A DNA stretch of 64,000 nucleotides, from contig NC_057925.1 of the NCBI RefSeq assembly GCF_018873765.1, forward strand, positions 10,613,568 to 10,677,567, in the 5' to 3' direction. The position numbers were made by a program, and so were the translations under genes. Of this stretch, positions 10,168-21,523 are shown piece after piece. The stretch is from Telopea speciosissima. Taxonomy: Eukaryota; Streptophyta; Magnoliopsida; Proteales; Proteaceae. Below the pieces are notes generated by a model that was given only the letters and a program-made list of their open reading frames with translations, was not told the DNA's origin and did not search any database. Numbering within the stretch: position 1 is the first letter of the stretch; every line of letters starts with the position of its first letter.

Positions 10168-10473
10168 TGTTGAAGTGAATGTATTGTCCATTGACACAAA
10201 GATCTCTCAATAGATAGAATATAAAGAGGTTACAATCGTGGGATCCTTCTTAGGATACATACATGGAAAGAGAATGAGATATGGTTGCATAAAATATGCA
10301 AAAAATATAGAGTAAAGCTATAGTGAATATTATGAGCTGAGTTGCCATGTTTGAATGGATCTCATATCATATGTGGACTGCTGATAAGGAGAGAATCCTC
10401 GGTTTCCATTCTAAGAGGAAACCGTGTTGCCCCATGTGCAAGTCATCCGAGAAAGACTGTTATACCCTTAATA
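10168..10473 (-). repeat. 3' LTR of the copia element
   Basis: 306 bp. On the plus strand it begins TGTTGAAGTGAATG and ends ACCCTTAATA. In element orientation the termini are TA...CA rather than TG...CA, and both LTRs share this. Confidence 0.92.
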
Positions 10474-10490
10474 CACCCCCTCAAGGTGGA
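10474..10490 (-). other. Polypurine tract of the copia element
   Basis: On the minus strand, CTTGAGGGGGTG lies directly against the 3' LTR, the expected site for priming plus-strand DNA synthesis. Confidence 0.75.
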
Positions 10491-10509
10491 GATTTCGGAA
10501 CGCGAATCT

Positions 10510-13500
10510 TCAACTTGTCGCGTAAAATTGAAAACGGGCTATGCCAAGGGCTTTGGTGAATGTATCAGCCGACTGATCCTTTGTAGAGATGAACTGGACT
10601 TGAAGAAGTCTTTTTGCAACACGGTCACGAACAAAGTGGAAATCAATTTCCACGTGTTTGGTACGTGCATGGAAAACAGGGTTGGCTGAGAGATAGGTTG
10701 CGCCAATATTGTCGCACCAAAGAATTGGCGGCCCAGACAAAGGAAACCCAAGTTCCTGAAATAGAGATTCCAACCAAATGGGGTCAGCAGATGCATCTGC
10801 AAGAGCCTTGTATTCAGCCTCTGTAGAGGACCGGGCAACAGTACGCTGTTTTCGAGAGGTCCAGGAAATAAGGTTTAGGCCAAGGAAAATAGCAAACCCA
10901 CCAGTGGATTTGCGATCCAGGGCATCCCCAACCCAATCAGCATCAGAGAATGCCTATAGGGAGCGTGATGTTGAGCACTCAATTAGCAGTCCATGAGTGT
11001 GGGTACTCTTGAGATAGCGAAGGATACGCTTCACAAGTTGCCAGTGGTCCACTGTAGGAGAATGCATAAAATGACAAGCCCGATTTACAGCAAAAGAGAC
11101 ATCGAGGCGTGTCAGTGTAACATATTGTAACGCTCCAACAATGGACCTATATTCTGTGAGGTTTGGCATTGGTGCACCCCCTGAATCCGATGCCTTAGCA
11201 GTCGTTGCCATTGGTGTTTTAACCGGCTTGCAATCTGTCATTCTAGCCTTGTGCAGTAAATCAGTGATATATCTTGTTTGGGTCAAAAGAATGCCGTTAG
11301 AGTGAGAAAGGACCTCAATACCCAAGAAGAAGTGTAGGGGCCCAAGGTCCTTAATGGAGAACTCATGCGAAAGCGGATGGAGAAGTGAGGTCACCATCCG
11401 TGGGTCATTACTGCTGACCAATATATCATCAACAGAAACCAATATATAGCAAACCTGGCTGCCATGGCGCCAAATAAATAATGATGTATCCGTCTTGGAG
11501 CCCTGAAATCCAAGACGAAGAAGAAACTCGGAAAGGCATTGGAACCACGCCCTAGGTGCTTGCTTGAGACCATAAAGTGAGTGATGTAGCTTGCACACAA
11601 AGTCTGGATGGGTCTTGTCCACAAAACCAGGCGGCTGTGACATATAAACTTCCTCTTCCAAATAACCGTGGAGGAATGCATTGTGTACGTCTAACTGATG
11701 GACAGCCTAGCCTTGTGAGACAACAATAGACAAAACACTCCGAATTGTGGTGGATTTCACTACAAGGCTGAATGTTTCACCATAATCCAGCCCCTGTTGT
11801 TGGTGAAAACCCTTTGCAACCAAGCGGGCCTTGTATCGTTCAAGGGTGCCATCAGCTTTACGTTTAATTCGAAACACCCATTTGCACCATATGAGATTGT
11901 GGTGTGGTGATGGAGGAACTAGTGACCACGTGCCGTTCTTGATTAAGGCATTGAATTCTTCAGACATAGCAGCTCGCCATTCAACGGACTTAGATGCCTG
12001 CGAGAAAGATGTAGGCTCAATAGAAGCATTAGTACCATTAGTAGCAACCAAAGCACGGGGTCCTGAAGTTGGGTTTATGGGCTGGGTCTGAGCATAAATA
12101 TCACTCAGAGGGCGGAGACGCAGTGGTGGGGAGGTGGGAGAGGGTTCGGCCAAGGGTGAATGGGGCGGGGAAGTGTTTTCGGCCAAGGGTGATGGGTCGG
12201 CCAAAGGAATGGGAGATGGAGGTGGTGGGTGTTGGCGTGGGGAGGGTGTGGTAGCCAGGTCCGGTGCAACATGAACAGGGGCAGCAGCCCAAGGGACCTC
12301 CACCGTATAGAGAGGCTTAGGTGGAGGTCCTAGAACGGACTTGGAGAGGGGACAGATGGACTTATCGAAGCGAACGTGGCGAGCAGTTATGAACTTACTA
12401 GTTTGAGGATTAAAACTTCTATACTCATGATGAGAAAGACTATACCCAAGAAACACACACGGAGGCGAACGGAAATCCATTTTGTGGTGGTTATACGGAC
12501 ACAAGTAAGGGAAGCATAAACAACCAAAAACACGCCAGAAATTGTAATCAGGCACCCTGTGAAAAACAAGCTGATAAGGAGAAACACCACCAGAGACAAT
12601 AGACGGCATACGATTGATTAAAAAAACTGCAGTTTCGAAAGCAAAGTGCCAGTAAAACTGCGGGACACCACTTTGAGCAAGAAGGGTGAGCCCCGTCTCA
12701 ACAATATGGCGATGACGACGCTCAACAGCCCCTTGTTGCTCATGGGTGTGAGGAGAAGATAACCTGTGCGAAATCCCAAGCTGCAGAAAATAAGAGGGAA
12801 GATTGCGATACTCCCCACCCTAATCAGTCTGAACAGATTTAATTTTGCGGTCAAAGAGGTGCTCAACAAGGGCCTTAAATTGAACAAAAATTTGAAAGAC
12901 TTCAGATTTACGCACAATAGGATAAAACCAAATAAATTTAGAATTGTCGTCCATAAAAATTACATAATACCGATGTCCATTACAAGAAGGAACCGGGGAA
13001 GGTCCCTAAACATCACTGTGAACACGATCCAATGGAAAGAGACTCCTACTATTAGTAACCGGTAAAGTGAGACGATGGGCTTTACCCTGCTGGCAAGCAC
13101 TACAAAGAGAACCCAAACGAGAAGATGAGAAAGGTAAATTATGCTGGCGAAGCATTAACCGAAGGAGACGTGCATGAGGGTGGCCAAGACGATGATGCCA
13201 CAGATCAAGGGAAGTGCGAACTGACGCATGAACAGATGGAGAAGATGATGAAGGAAACTCATAGAGACCACCTTTACTCGGTCCGAATAGTAGAGTTGAC
13301 TTGGTGACCTGATCCTTCACAAGAAAATGAGAAGGGTGAAACTCAAAAAAGACATTGATATCACGAGTAAACTGATTAACAAACAATAAACGCTTAGAAA
13401 TAGATGGAACATGCAACACATTATGTAAATGAAAAGAACGATCAGAGAAAGACGGCAAAGTGGTGTATCCTAAATGGGAGATCTGAAGCCCCTTACCATT

Positions 13501-14640
13501 ACCAACATGAAGTTGATCCAAACCTGTGTACTCATCATACTGAGACAAGGAATGCAAATCTGGAGTCACATGATGTGTTGCACCGGTGTCAGGATACCAG
13601 GGGAGAGCCGTGTGTGGGTGTGGGGTCAGTAGATGAGGTGGGTTAGGCTGGCCATAGGGTGGGATGGAAGATGGATATGTATAGTGGGCCGTGGGATAGG
13701 CACTAGATGATGGGTAGGGCTGGTTTGGGTTAAGTGGAAACCCGTGCTGTGGACGGTAGTAACAATGATCAGTGCTATGATTAGTCCGACGGCAAATGGT
13801 GCACCAAAAACGGCTTGAAGACTGGCCAACATAACCACCACGGCTGCCACGGCCACCACGAAACCGGCCACCACGGCTACCGCGACCACCCCGATTGGAA
13901 GGGGCAGCGTCACTAGTGGGAGAGATGCGCTGAACAGTGTTGGCAGAAGGAGATGAGGCAGCAGTAGATGTATCAGTAATAGTGAGAGCGGTCATAGTGG
14001 TGCCATGAAGAAACTCATGGTTGAGAAGCATGGCTTGGAGATCATCGTACTCAATTGGGGCAGTGCGGGTGAGTAGAGAGGAAACCATGGCACGGAAATC
14101 CGACTTGAGTCCTTTGTATAATTGAAGATTGAATGCACTGGCACGCAAAGGCTGTCCTGCAGCCGCAAGTTCAGCAGAGATCTGTTTGGCACGCTGTAAA
14201 AATTACGAGATGGATTCATTAGATTTTTGGGTCAGATCATGCATGGCCATAGTGAGGGACATGATCCGACTCTCAGATGGGGCAGAGAAGGTAGTGCAAA
14301 GAGCAGTCCATATGTCACGGCTGGTACGCTTTCCAAGTACAATAGAAAATACTTCTTCAGTGAGAGAGGAGAGAAGGAGACTCCGGATCATGGAGTCCTG
14401 ACGACGCCATGTAGCAGCTTCAGTGAGAACCGTAGGGCATGGTTTAGTACCATCAAGATGACCAAAGAGGTCAAGACCATCAAGAAACAATTCAACTTGA
14501 GATTGCCAGTATAAAAAGTTCTTAGAAGTTAGTTTAATGGAGATGTAATGGTGTGCATTAGGGAAGGTAGGAGACGGCATGTTCTCCGAAGAGGAGGAGA
14601 GAACGCTAGAAGGGGTAGAGGAGAGAGCACTTTCAGTCAT
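10510..14640 (-). pseudogene. copia gag-pol polyprotein, one frame with five stop codons
   Basis: The minus-strand reading frame from 14640 to 10510 (1,377 codons) stays in register throughout. Gag (UBN2-like, KNFLYWQSQVELFLDGLDLF) comes first, then a CCHC knuckle (CTICRRTNHSTDHC, about 13800) and protease with DTGA (about 13590). GAG-pre-integrase follows (WHHRLGHPHARLLRL), then integrase, whose tail reads FGCLCFPY and FLGYS. Reverse transcriptase has WVFRIKRKADG, LYGLKQAPRAW and the catalytic-site variant VSVDDIL. RNase H ends it ([12 protein letters not shown], then [12 protein letters not shown]). Stops fall near 14200, at about 13006, near 12820, at 11707 and near 10951. At 13006, 12820 and 11707 the family usually has tryptophan, consistent with TGG to TAG. 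No frameshift is needed to read across it. Confidence 0.88.
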
Positions 14641-14701
14641 TGGTGAAAAAGAAAAAGAAAAAATTCTATTTGGATCAGAGAGAACTCGTGGGAGTCTTTG
14701 T

Positions 14702-14715
14702 GGCTCTGATTACCA
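14702..14715 (-). other. Primer-binding site of the copia element
   Basis: Minus-strand TGGTAATCAGAGCC abuts the 5' LTR. It matches the usual TGGTATCAGAGC complement of initiator methionine tRNA, with one extra A. Confidence 0.8.
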
Positions 14716-15021
14716 TGTTGAAGTGAATGTATTGTCCTTTGACACAAAGATCTCTCAATGGAGAGAATATAAAGAGGTTACAGTCGTGGGATCCTTCTTA
14801 GGATACATACATGGAAAGAGAATGAGATATGGTTACATAAAAGATGCATAAAATATAGAGTAAAGCTGTAGTGAATATTATGAGCTGAGTTGCCATGTTT
14901 GAATGGATCTCATATCATATGTGGACTGCTGATAAGGAGAGAATCCTCGGTTTCCATTCTAAGAGGAAGCCGTGTTGCCCCATGTGCAAGTCATCCGAGA
15001 AAGACTGTTATACCCTTAATA
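14716..15021 (-). repeat. 5' LTR of the copia element
   Basis: 306 bp, the same length as the 3' LTR, with nine substitutions by eye and no indel. It should carry the element's promoter. Confidence 0.92.
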
Positions 15022-15112
15022 ACTCTACAGTTGAAGGAGCCTTGTAACCCCCCAGCCCGGTGTCCCTCACATTTGAATGAATAGATCCTCCACAAAGCCA
15101 AAAAAAAAAAAA
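15022..15112 (+). mobile_element. LINE tail with poly(A), continued after the copia insertion
   Basis: Starts with the right target duplication ACTCT and continues CAGTTGAAGGAGCCTTGTAA, as in unit 1 at about 3525, ending in poly(A) near 15099-15112. Confidence 0.7.
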
Positions 15113-15414
15113 GAGTATAGAACTTCATAAATTTTAACGAGGAATTGAAAAATATGGATTAATAAGTTTTTCTTCACTCAGAGCAGGACGAATCTTTTCA
15201 ATTGATACAAATCACAATTTGTGGCATTTGCAGAAATGGGTTAGTTGTAATTGTTTGACAGATGCGCTATTTGCTGAGAAATGAAAATTTATTAAAAAAA
15301 TCTAACACAGAAATCTAAAACAGATGCAGAAAGATAGACGTACAGATTCCTCCTACCTGAGAATCTTCCACCCACACAAAAAAAACAGGAAGAAGAAGAA
15401 GAAAGAATGAACTA

Positions 15415-15640
15415 AACTACCAGTTGGAATTTCAAGCTTCTTCACTTCAGTAGGAGCTCTGGTGATGCAGTTGTAGGATATGAGCTTGTCAAAAGTCTTC
15501 AACTATTCATTTTGTCCATTGCCAATATATAATACCATCCCACAATCTTGTTTAGTGGTTCCAAGCTCAACCTGTATTTCTTTTTTCAAGTAATCTTTCA
15601 TCACCCACCCATAACTCAGTCCATGAACCAAAAAAAAAAA
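15415..15640 (-). pseudogene. F-box gene relic (part of exon 2), unit 2
   Basis: Duplicate of the relic at 3895-4115: the C-terminal part of exon 2 joined directly to promoter-side flank. It has small extra deletions, for example near 15500, where the sequence equivalent to CACCAAAATAC is missing. It cannot be coding. Confidence 0.78.
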
Positions 15641-16964
15641 AAAAAAACCCTTGTAGAACTTGGAGATTAAGTAATGGATTAATGATAAGAGTGATGAAAA
15701 GTATCCTAAACCATCGGATTTAGATATGCAAATTCACCTCCCTAACCGAAGCTGGAGATTTTTCCCTAAAAAATTTAGGGTTTCGAAATTTAGGAAAGAT
15801 GAATTTTTGAAGGATTGTATTTGTAGAAAACACTTTTGGGTAATGGATTAATGAGTTTTTGAAGCATCCTAACCATGGAACCAAACTTTAAAAACTAGGT
15901 TGAAACCGAAATAACTAGATACAAAACTGCAGCCCGAAATTTATATAAAAATATATTTTTTTTTCTCATATGTATGAATATATTTACATGATAAATCTAT
16001 TTTTTGTTTTAAAGGATATTTACATGATAAACCAAAACAAATTGATAATAGAAACTGAAACCGAATCCAAATCGTTGCACCCTTATTGGATCATGTTTTG
16101 GACTCACTCATTCTCAAACCAAAACTGATCCAATGTGATAATATTCTTTGAGATTCTTTTCTTAAAATAAAAATAAAAATAAAAGATTTTGCCATAAAAA
16201 AGTTGAGCTTGCGATGCTAAATGAGTGGTTAAAGTTAGACCCCTATTGTATCATAGTGGGCTGAATTTGAGACTGACCTGCTCCAGTTCCATTTTGGATT
16301 TAGAAGGTCCCAAAGTGTCTATGAACTCTAATTGCCATAATATTTGACCAGGTATTGAAAATTATGGTTTAATAAGTTTTTCTTTACCCATGGAGCAGGA
16401 AGAATCTCCTCACTACTCATTATGTGACCCAGTGAATGGATGTTTATGTCATTATCAACTCCCACCTCTATTGTATACGGTTGAAAACATCGTCCCTAAT
16501 CGGATCAGACGGGACCGATGGTAGTGGTGAAAGAATTCTTACTTCAAATAAAGATGATAATTCATAGCGATACATGAAAAGAAAAATTCATGTTTTAGAA
16601 CCTATGGACCACCAAGACTCATGAGTTTTAAGTTTTTACTATGAATAAAAGTCGTCCACATATTCAAATTAAAACCTATATAAAATGATCATATATAGTT
16701 TCTCACTCTGATTTATGCTTGACATGTTAAAATTTCATCCAACTAAGTGAATGTAAGGATGTGACATCTTACTTGATCATCGAATCCCCCAATGAACGCG
16801 GGTGAAGGAAAACTTAGTCCTAATTGATTAATACAAAGAGCATCAGAAGTCGTATATTTTCATGTGCAAGATCGAGCTATATATGATGGCTAGATCTAAA
16901 ACTGAAAGTGCTCACCCTTCTAATCAAAAGAAAGTTCCTGTGCTGGCTCTAGATTATTTTTTCT
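15641..16964. other. Array spacer, unit 2
   Basis: Copy of 4116-5361 with many small differences and no gene. It ends in the shared F-box 3' flank (AGAAAGTTCCTGTGCTGGCT). Confidence 0.65.
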
Positions 16965-18472
16965 TTATTCTATTGGATTCTCTTTTGGCCCTAGATTACA
17001 AGGTACATAATCGGAAATAAATGGATGAATACAACACTTGGGGAAAATAGTTGGATCTTCAAGGGTCATCACTTTGGTTGGAACTCCAGTGCTGCAATTG
17101 TACCAAATCAAATTGTCAAAATTCGACACCAAAATACTTTCCATTGTGTCCATTTCCAATAGAGAATACCCTCGTCTACCCATATTCCCGTCTGGTCGTT
17201 TCAAGCTCAACCTGTATTTCTTTTTCCATGTCTCTTTTAAGTAATCCTCCATCACCCAAAGCTCAATCCATGATCAAAATTCATCAATCTCCTTAAGTTT
17301 AGGAGTGTATATCATCCCAAGATGCCCACCACAATTTACTAAAGTTTTGTCAGTTCCAAGGTCACAATTCATAGCATCTACTTCTTCCTCTTCTGATTGA
17401 GGAGGCAACATGATAAACCTCCCATTCTCTTTATAAAGATCGAAAGCAAATATTTGTTTTTGTTTACCAATGGAGGTTAACCAGTGAAAATAACCATGCA
17501 AAAAAACCTCCGGTTTCAAATCAAATTGAACAGAATAAAGCAACATCCCAACTTCTGATTGTGTCCTCCATGCCCAGTTCTTGGAATCAAATATCTCACA
17601 ATACTGAAAACAACCCCAATAGTAACAGGGTGAGAATCGAACAATCTTGTAATGCAACGGATTTGATTTCACTACCACTAACCCCATTATCTCTGCGTAG
17701 CAGGTTTGCACACATAGTAGCTGATGATGATGAAATTGAATTAGTAAAAATGCTATATATATACATACATATAATTTAGGAAACCAAATAACGCCTACAA
17801 CTAAAATGGCGTATCAAATGCACGAAGCTCCTGTCACTGCATAATCTGGGGAGGGTCAAAACTCATAATCTATGCAACCTTACCATTGCTTTCGTAGAGA
17901 GACTATTTCAAAGCTCGAACCTGTGACCATTTGATCACAATGGAACAACCTTTACCCTTACACGAAGACCCACCTTCTAAACAATAACACCTTGAACATA
18001 AATTGTAATTGAACCAAAAGAGATAAAATTAATAAAAGTAGCCATTAATACCTCCTCTTTGTGCGCGTAAAGCGATCGCCTTTACTGATGCAGCAAATCA
18101 GACCTTGTGCGTGATAAGAAGAGGTGCTAATCCAAAGGTCTATCTCTGCCATAAAATCAAGAGAGATCGATGCTGGAGAGGATGCATTAAGGGAGCGGAC
18201 AACGCTGGAGTTGAATCTATTCTTCATAAAATACTTAATGAAGTAACCAGAAACTGATTGTGTTCTCTGAGAATGGAGGCGTATGAATGTGGAATCATAT
18301 GTGAGAGCATTCCAATCTCTGCAAACCCATCTACATCGCCGGAGAAATCATCGAGAGCCACATAAGTTAGTATCTCGTACAGGATTTCACCAGGTAATAT
18401 TATTGTTGGTGAAGAAGAAAAAGATCGTGAGTTGCTGCTATACTCTCCTTCTTCTTCTTCTTCTTCCTTCAT
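16965..18472 (-). pseudogene. F-box gene copy 2, two exons, inactivated
   Basis: Same structure as copy 1, but broken in three places. In exon 1 (18472 to about 18056) one G is missing near 18346 relative to the paralogue at 41038-42631, so the frame is lost inside the F-box after VALDD. Exon 2 (about 17724-16965) lacks about 50 bp near 17700, the segment that encodes RQWTEIP and what follows, which also shifts the frame. A TGA at 17274-17276 replaces the tryptophan of the WSWIELWVMEDYLK motif. The remaining exon 2 frame is otherwise well kept (FDSKNWAWRTQSE, FAFDLYKENGRFIMLPPQ, LIWYNCSTGVPTKV), so inactivation looks recent. Confidence 0.88.
17805..17965 (-). mobile_element. tRNA-derived SINE in the intron of F-box copy 2
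   Basis: Same element and position as in the intron of the copy at 41038-42631. The B-box region reads GGTTCGAGC on the minus strand (17913-17921), followed by the conserved TCTCTCTACGAAAGC stretch. Confidence 0.75.
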
Positions 18473-18949
18473 TATTAACTAGCGGATGATTTGATTGCTA
18501 ATTAGAAGATCAATCTCAAGAGATAGCTTTTCTAAATTTAAAGAGTTAGTTTGGAGATTAAATCGGTGCGTTTGCTTGGAGGTTAAGTAATGGATTAGTG
18601 ATTATATTCTAATAGGGATCAAAACCATCCTCAACCTTCGGATTTGGATAATTCACCTCCCTAACCAGACATTAAGATTTTGCCATAAAAATTTGAGCGT
18701 TTCCAAATTTTGGAAAGATGAGTTTTAAAAAGATGAGTTAAGTAATGGATTAGTGATTATTTTTTTCTTTTTATTTTTATGGTAAATAGGGTTTAAAGAA
18801 TCATGGATTTTGAACACCATTCTCCTCAACATGATGATTCATTGTATAATTATTAGGTTGGGTTTGAATGACCCGGTCCAGTTCCATTTTGGTTCCAGAA
18901 GATCTTTAAAGCGTATAACTTCCCAAATTGTGATTTTCTAAAAGGGTTT
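18473..18949. other. 5' flank of F-box copy 2
   Basis: Shared promoter-side sequence (GGTTAAGTAATGGATTAGTG, CACCTCCCTAACCAGA), with no additional feature seen. Confidence 0.45.
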
Positions 18950-19173
18950 GCTATCAAAAATGGCGGCGAGACTCTTTAGTGATCCAATGTTTCATTGGGC
19001 ACAATTCTTGAAGTCAATTTAATTTCCAAATTGTGATTTCTTCGAAGCAACACTAGGAAATTCCCCATCAAGGACCTAGAGAAGCATAATCGACGGTGTA
19101 GGAAAGTTCTGAAAGAAGGGCCCCTTTGGAAAATTGGTGTTGGGGACAAAATTCAAATTTGGACAGACCAATT
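18950..19173 (+). mobile_element. LINE reverse-transcriptase remnant, unit 3 boundary
   Basis: Third copy of the 7490-7720 sequence (ARLFSDPMFHWAQFLKS, GPLWKIGVGDKIQIWTDQ), with its own stops. It marks the start of the third array unit. Confidence 0.75.
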
Positions 19174-19870
19174 TGTAACATCCCGATTTTCTCTAGAAAT
19201 CTTTAGACATGTTTTTCATAATCGTCGTTTCAATCCCCGATGAAACCTTAAGATTTAGTATTTTCATCCGAAGATAATTTTATTTACAAACCTTCAGTAT
19301 TTTCTCATTTGAAAATGTGTTAGGTGATGGATGGCATACAACAATTTAGTTTTGAGAATTTAATAAATTAGTGGTTTTTACTGTTGGTGAGTGGCTTAAC
19401 CCATTGCTTTATATTTAAAATTTTAACTATAGAGATAAAAGGTCCAATGTTCGTGCTCCATCAATATCTTTTTATATAAAATAATTTTAAAACATTTTAT
19501 TTGTCACCTATAAGTGGATCCCACCTGAAGATGTGGATGACACGTGTCATTGTAGGAAGCAAGGGCAAAGAAGGAAAGAAAAATGCATGAAATGTGATCA
19601 GGACATGTGTCATCCTAGGTAGCATGTGCATGGGTACTTGGAGGGGAGAAGGTGATATTGATGCTTATGTGGCAGTGGGGCTGCCACTTGGAAGGATAGG
19701 TTACGAATGAAGGGTGGATCATTGGTTGGTATACACGGTAACAAGAGGGTGAGTCAAAGGATATTAAGGTAAACTTACCTTAGTCAACCTGGTTGCATGG
19801 AAATGAATTGGTCAAGGCAAGACTAGGATTGTAATTTTGAGAAAGAAGGGTGTGTACCCTAGTCAAAGTA
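19174..19870. repeat. LTR-like repeat, unit 3
   Basis: Starts TGTAACATCCCGATTTTC. The first 300 bp match units 1 and 2. After about 19480 it continues into sequence absent from them (ACACGTGTCATTGTAGGAAG and on), so it may show more of the original LTR. Its end was not found. Confidence 0.4.
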
Positions 19871-20317
19871 AGTGCAAGTGAAAGAGGATATGTGTATTCT
19901 ACTTCTACTAGGAAACTATTGTGGGAGTCTCGGGTTTGTTAGGGCTGATATCCATACGATACCAATCTGGATCAATCAAAATCAGTTTGTATCGATAGAA
20001 AATGACAAAAAAAAAATGGGATTTTGTTGGATAATTTTCAATATCAGCTATTATCGGTTAGAAAATATTAAAAAATTATGAAAAATAAAAGTAAATTGGA
20101 AATCATGACGGATACCGATCCAATCTGGACCGATTCCATCCCGCGATTACAAACCATCTTAGAATCGTAAGTTGACCGATCTAGGGATATTTGGAATCGG
20201 TGTAGACTGTTATTGATCCAATCCATATGATTTTGACTGATCCAATCCGAGATTACAAACCATGAGTGGGACTTAACCAAAACTCATCTTTCTTAATATT
20301 TACAAAAAAAAAAAAAA
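19871..20317. other. Low-complexity spacer
   Basis: Contains CGGTT/GATCC-rich degenerate repeats (about 19960-20260) of the kind common in plant intergenic DNA, and a poly(A) run near 20300-20320. There is no gene. Confidence 0.5.
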
Positions 20318-20742
20318 AAAAGTAATAGTTTTCTAGTCGGGGTGTGGTTTACACCAACACTCCCATGTGTCTATCTCTCTCCTCAAAACAAGGGGCTAAG
20401 GTTTCTTTTCTTATAGGCCCGTTTGTTTAGAGGAGAATTAGGTGGGGTGGAAAAATTCTGATGTGGCACTACAAAATCCCACCCAAATCTTGTATGGTTA
20501 TCCTCGGTGGTATAGTTACAAAAGCCAAGGGAACATCATTAATTACTGTCTACTGTAACTTTACCTCAAAATTTCCATACACCCTAATAAAATCAACATG
20601 TGAGTCCCATCTTCCAAACAAGCCCACCCCACCTTCCCCACTAAAAGCAAACGGGACAGTGGGCCACAGCGAAGAGAGATACATTCATGGGAGTGCAAGT
20701 GTTGGCCACACTCCAAGACAGAGGTTTTTTTTTTTTTTTCCT
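20318..20742. mobile_element. MITE related to 45118-45286, itself interrupted
   Basis: Left part TTTACACCAACACTCCCATG (20348-20367) and right part GGGAGTGCAAGTGTTGGCC (20690-20708) match the two arms of the intact element at 45118-45286. A different foldback element separates them. Confidence 0.7.
20417..20664. mobile_element. MITE nested inside another MITE
   Basis: About 248 bp with inverted ends GGCCCGTTTGTTTAGAGG and, on the complement, GGCCCACTGTCCCGTTTG, each followed by GTGGGG-rich sequence. It lies in the loop region of the outer MITE. I could not define its target duplication. A GGCCCGTTTG-like end is reminiscent of hAT-related MITEs, but this is not proof. Confidence 0.6.
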
Positions 20743-20804
20743 TAACAATATAGAAGTAAAAATTAACAAAGTAGCAATATCTGTACTGTGTGCTGTGATC
20801 TGAT

Positions 20805-21189
20805 TTTACTCATGCAGTAAACCAGACCTTGTAGCGCTCATAATTAGAGGCTCTAATCCAAATGTTCATTTCCGGCATAATGTCAACAGATATCGATGAC
20901 GGAGAGGATGCATTAATGGAGCGGACAAATCTTGTGTGGAAGGTAGTCTTAGTAAGATATTGAATGGGGTAACCAGAAACTGATTGTGTTCTCTAACAAT
21001 GGAGGCTTATGAATGTGGAGTCATATGAGAGCACATTCCAATCTCTGCAAACCTATCTGCATCGCTGGAGAAGATCATCGAGAGACGCATGAATTAGAAT
21101 CCTACAGAGGATTTCACCAGGTAATATTGTTGGTGAAGAAGATTGTGAGTTGCATTACTGTCCTTGTTCTTCTTCTCCTCTTTCCTTCA
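20805..21189 (-). pseudogene. F-box gene exon 1 relic, copy 3
   Basis: Matches exon 1 of the family from the CTTCCTTCAT start region (21183-21192) through the LPGEILYE-equivalent and the CRDW-equivalent to the GLVYCMS-like end. Small indels break the frame in several places (for example the lost triplets and bases near 21020-21130). No exon 2 follows: the sequence next to it at lower coordinates is the MITE. Confidence 0.78.
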
Positions 21190-21523
21190 TTACTAACGGA
21201 AGTTTGGAGGTAAAGTCGGTGTGTTTTAGGTAAAGTAGGTAGCTAACCTTGTAAAACTTGGAGAGGAAGTAATGAATTAATGATTTATAGTTGCCTAGAA
21301 CCGATGAACTGAATCGAACATAAACTGATATGAGTTTATTGGTTCATGTTTCGGGTTGGTGTTCTGTGATACTGAAACCAAATCAGACCATACCTCAACT
21401 GATAAGACATCAAACCAAACTTAAAAACTGGATTGAAACCGAAATAACCACATAAGAAACTAAAAGAGCAACCCAAAATTCAGATAAAAATACACTTTTT
21501 CCATATAGTATGAATATATTTAC

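Larger units (their letters stand above)
10168..15021 (-). mobile_element. Ty1/copia LTR retrotransposon, full length, coding region interrupted
   Basis: A 4,854-bp element in reverse orientation with two 306-bp LTRs and the 5-bp target duplication ACTCT (10163-10167 and 15022-15026). Unit 1, without the insertion, shows the empty site near 3513-3525. Order along the minus strand: 5' LTR, tRNA-Met-type primer site, gag, protease, integrase, reverse transcriptase, RNase H, polypurine tract, 3' LTR. Integrase before reverse transcriptase defines copia. By eye the LTRs differ at nine positions (about 3 percent), so the insertion is recent compared with the array. Five in-frame stops suggest it no longer makes a full polyprotein. 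Confidence 0.93.

Noticed and set aside
9791-10213. Overlapping frames of 80-140 codons on both strands across the MITE
   Set aside because: The foldback makes similar frames on both strands. Only the short RNase H terminus has a protein basis.
11831-12254. Plus-strand frames opposite the copia integrase and reverse transcriptase
   Set aside because: They are shadows of the minus-strand pol frame, which has recognisable motifs across the same bases.
12618-12917. Minus-strand 99-codon frame within the copia element
   Set aside because: It is out of register with the gag-pol frame and has no motif. The integrase sequence reads in the main frame through stop codons.
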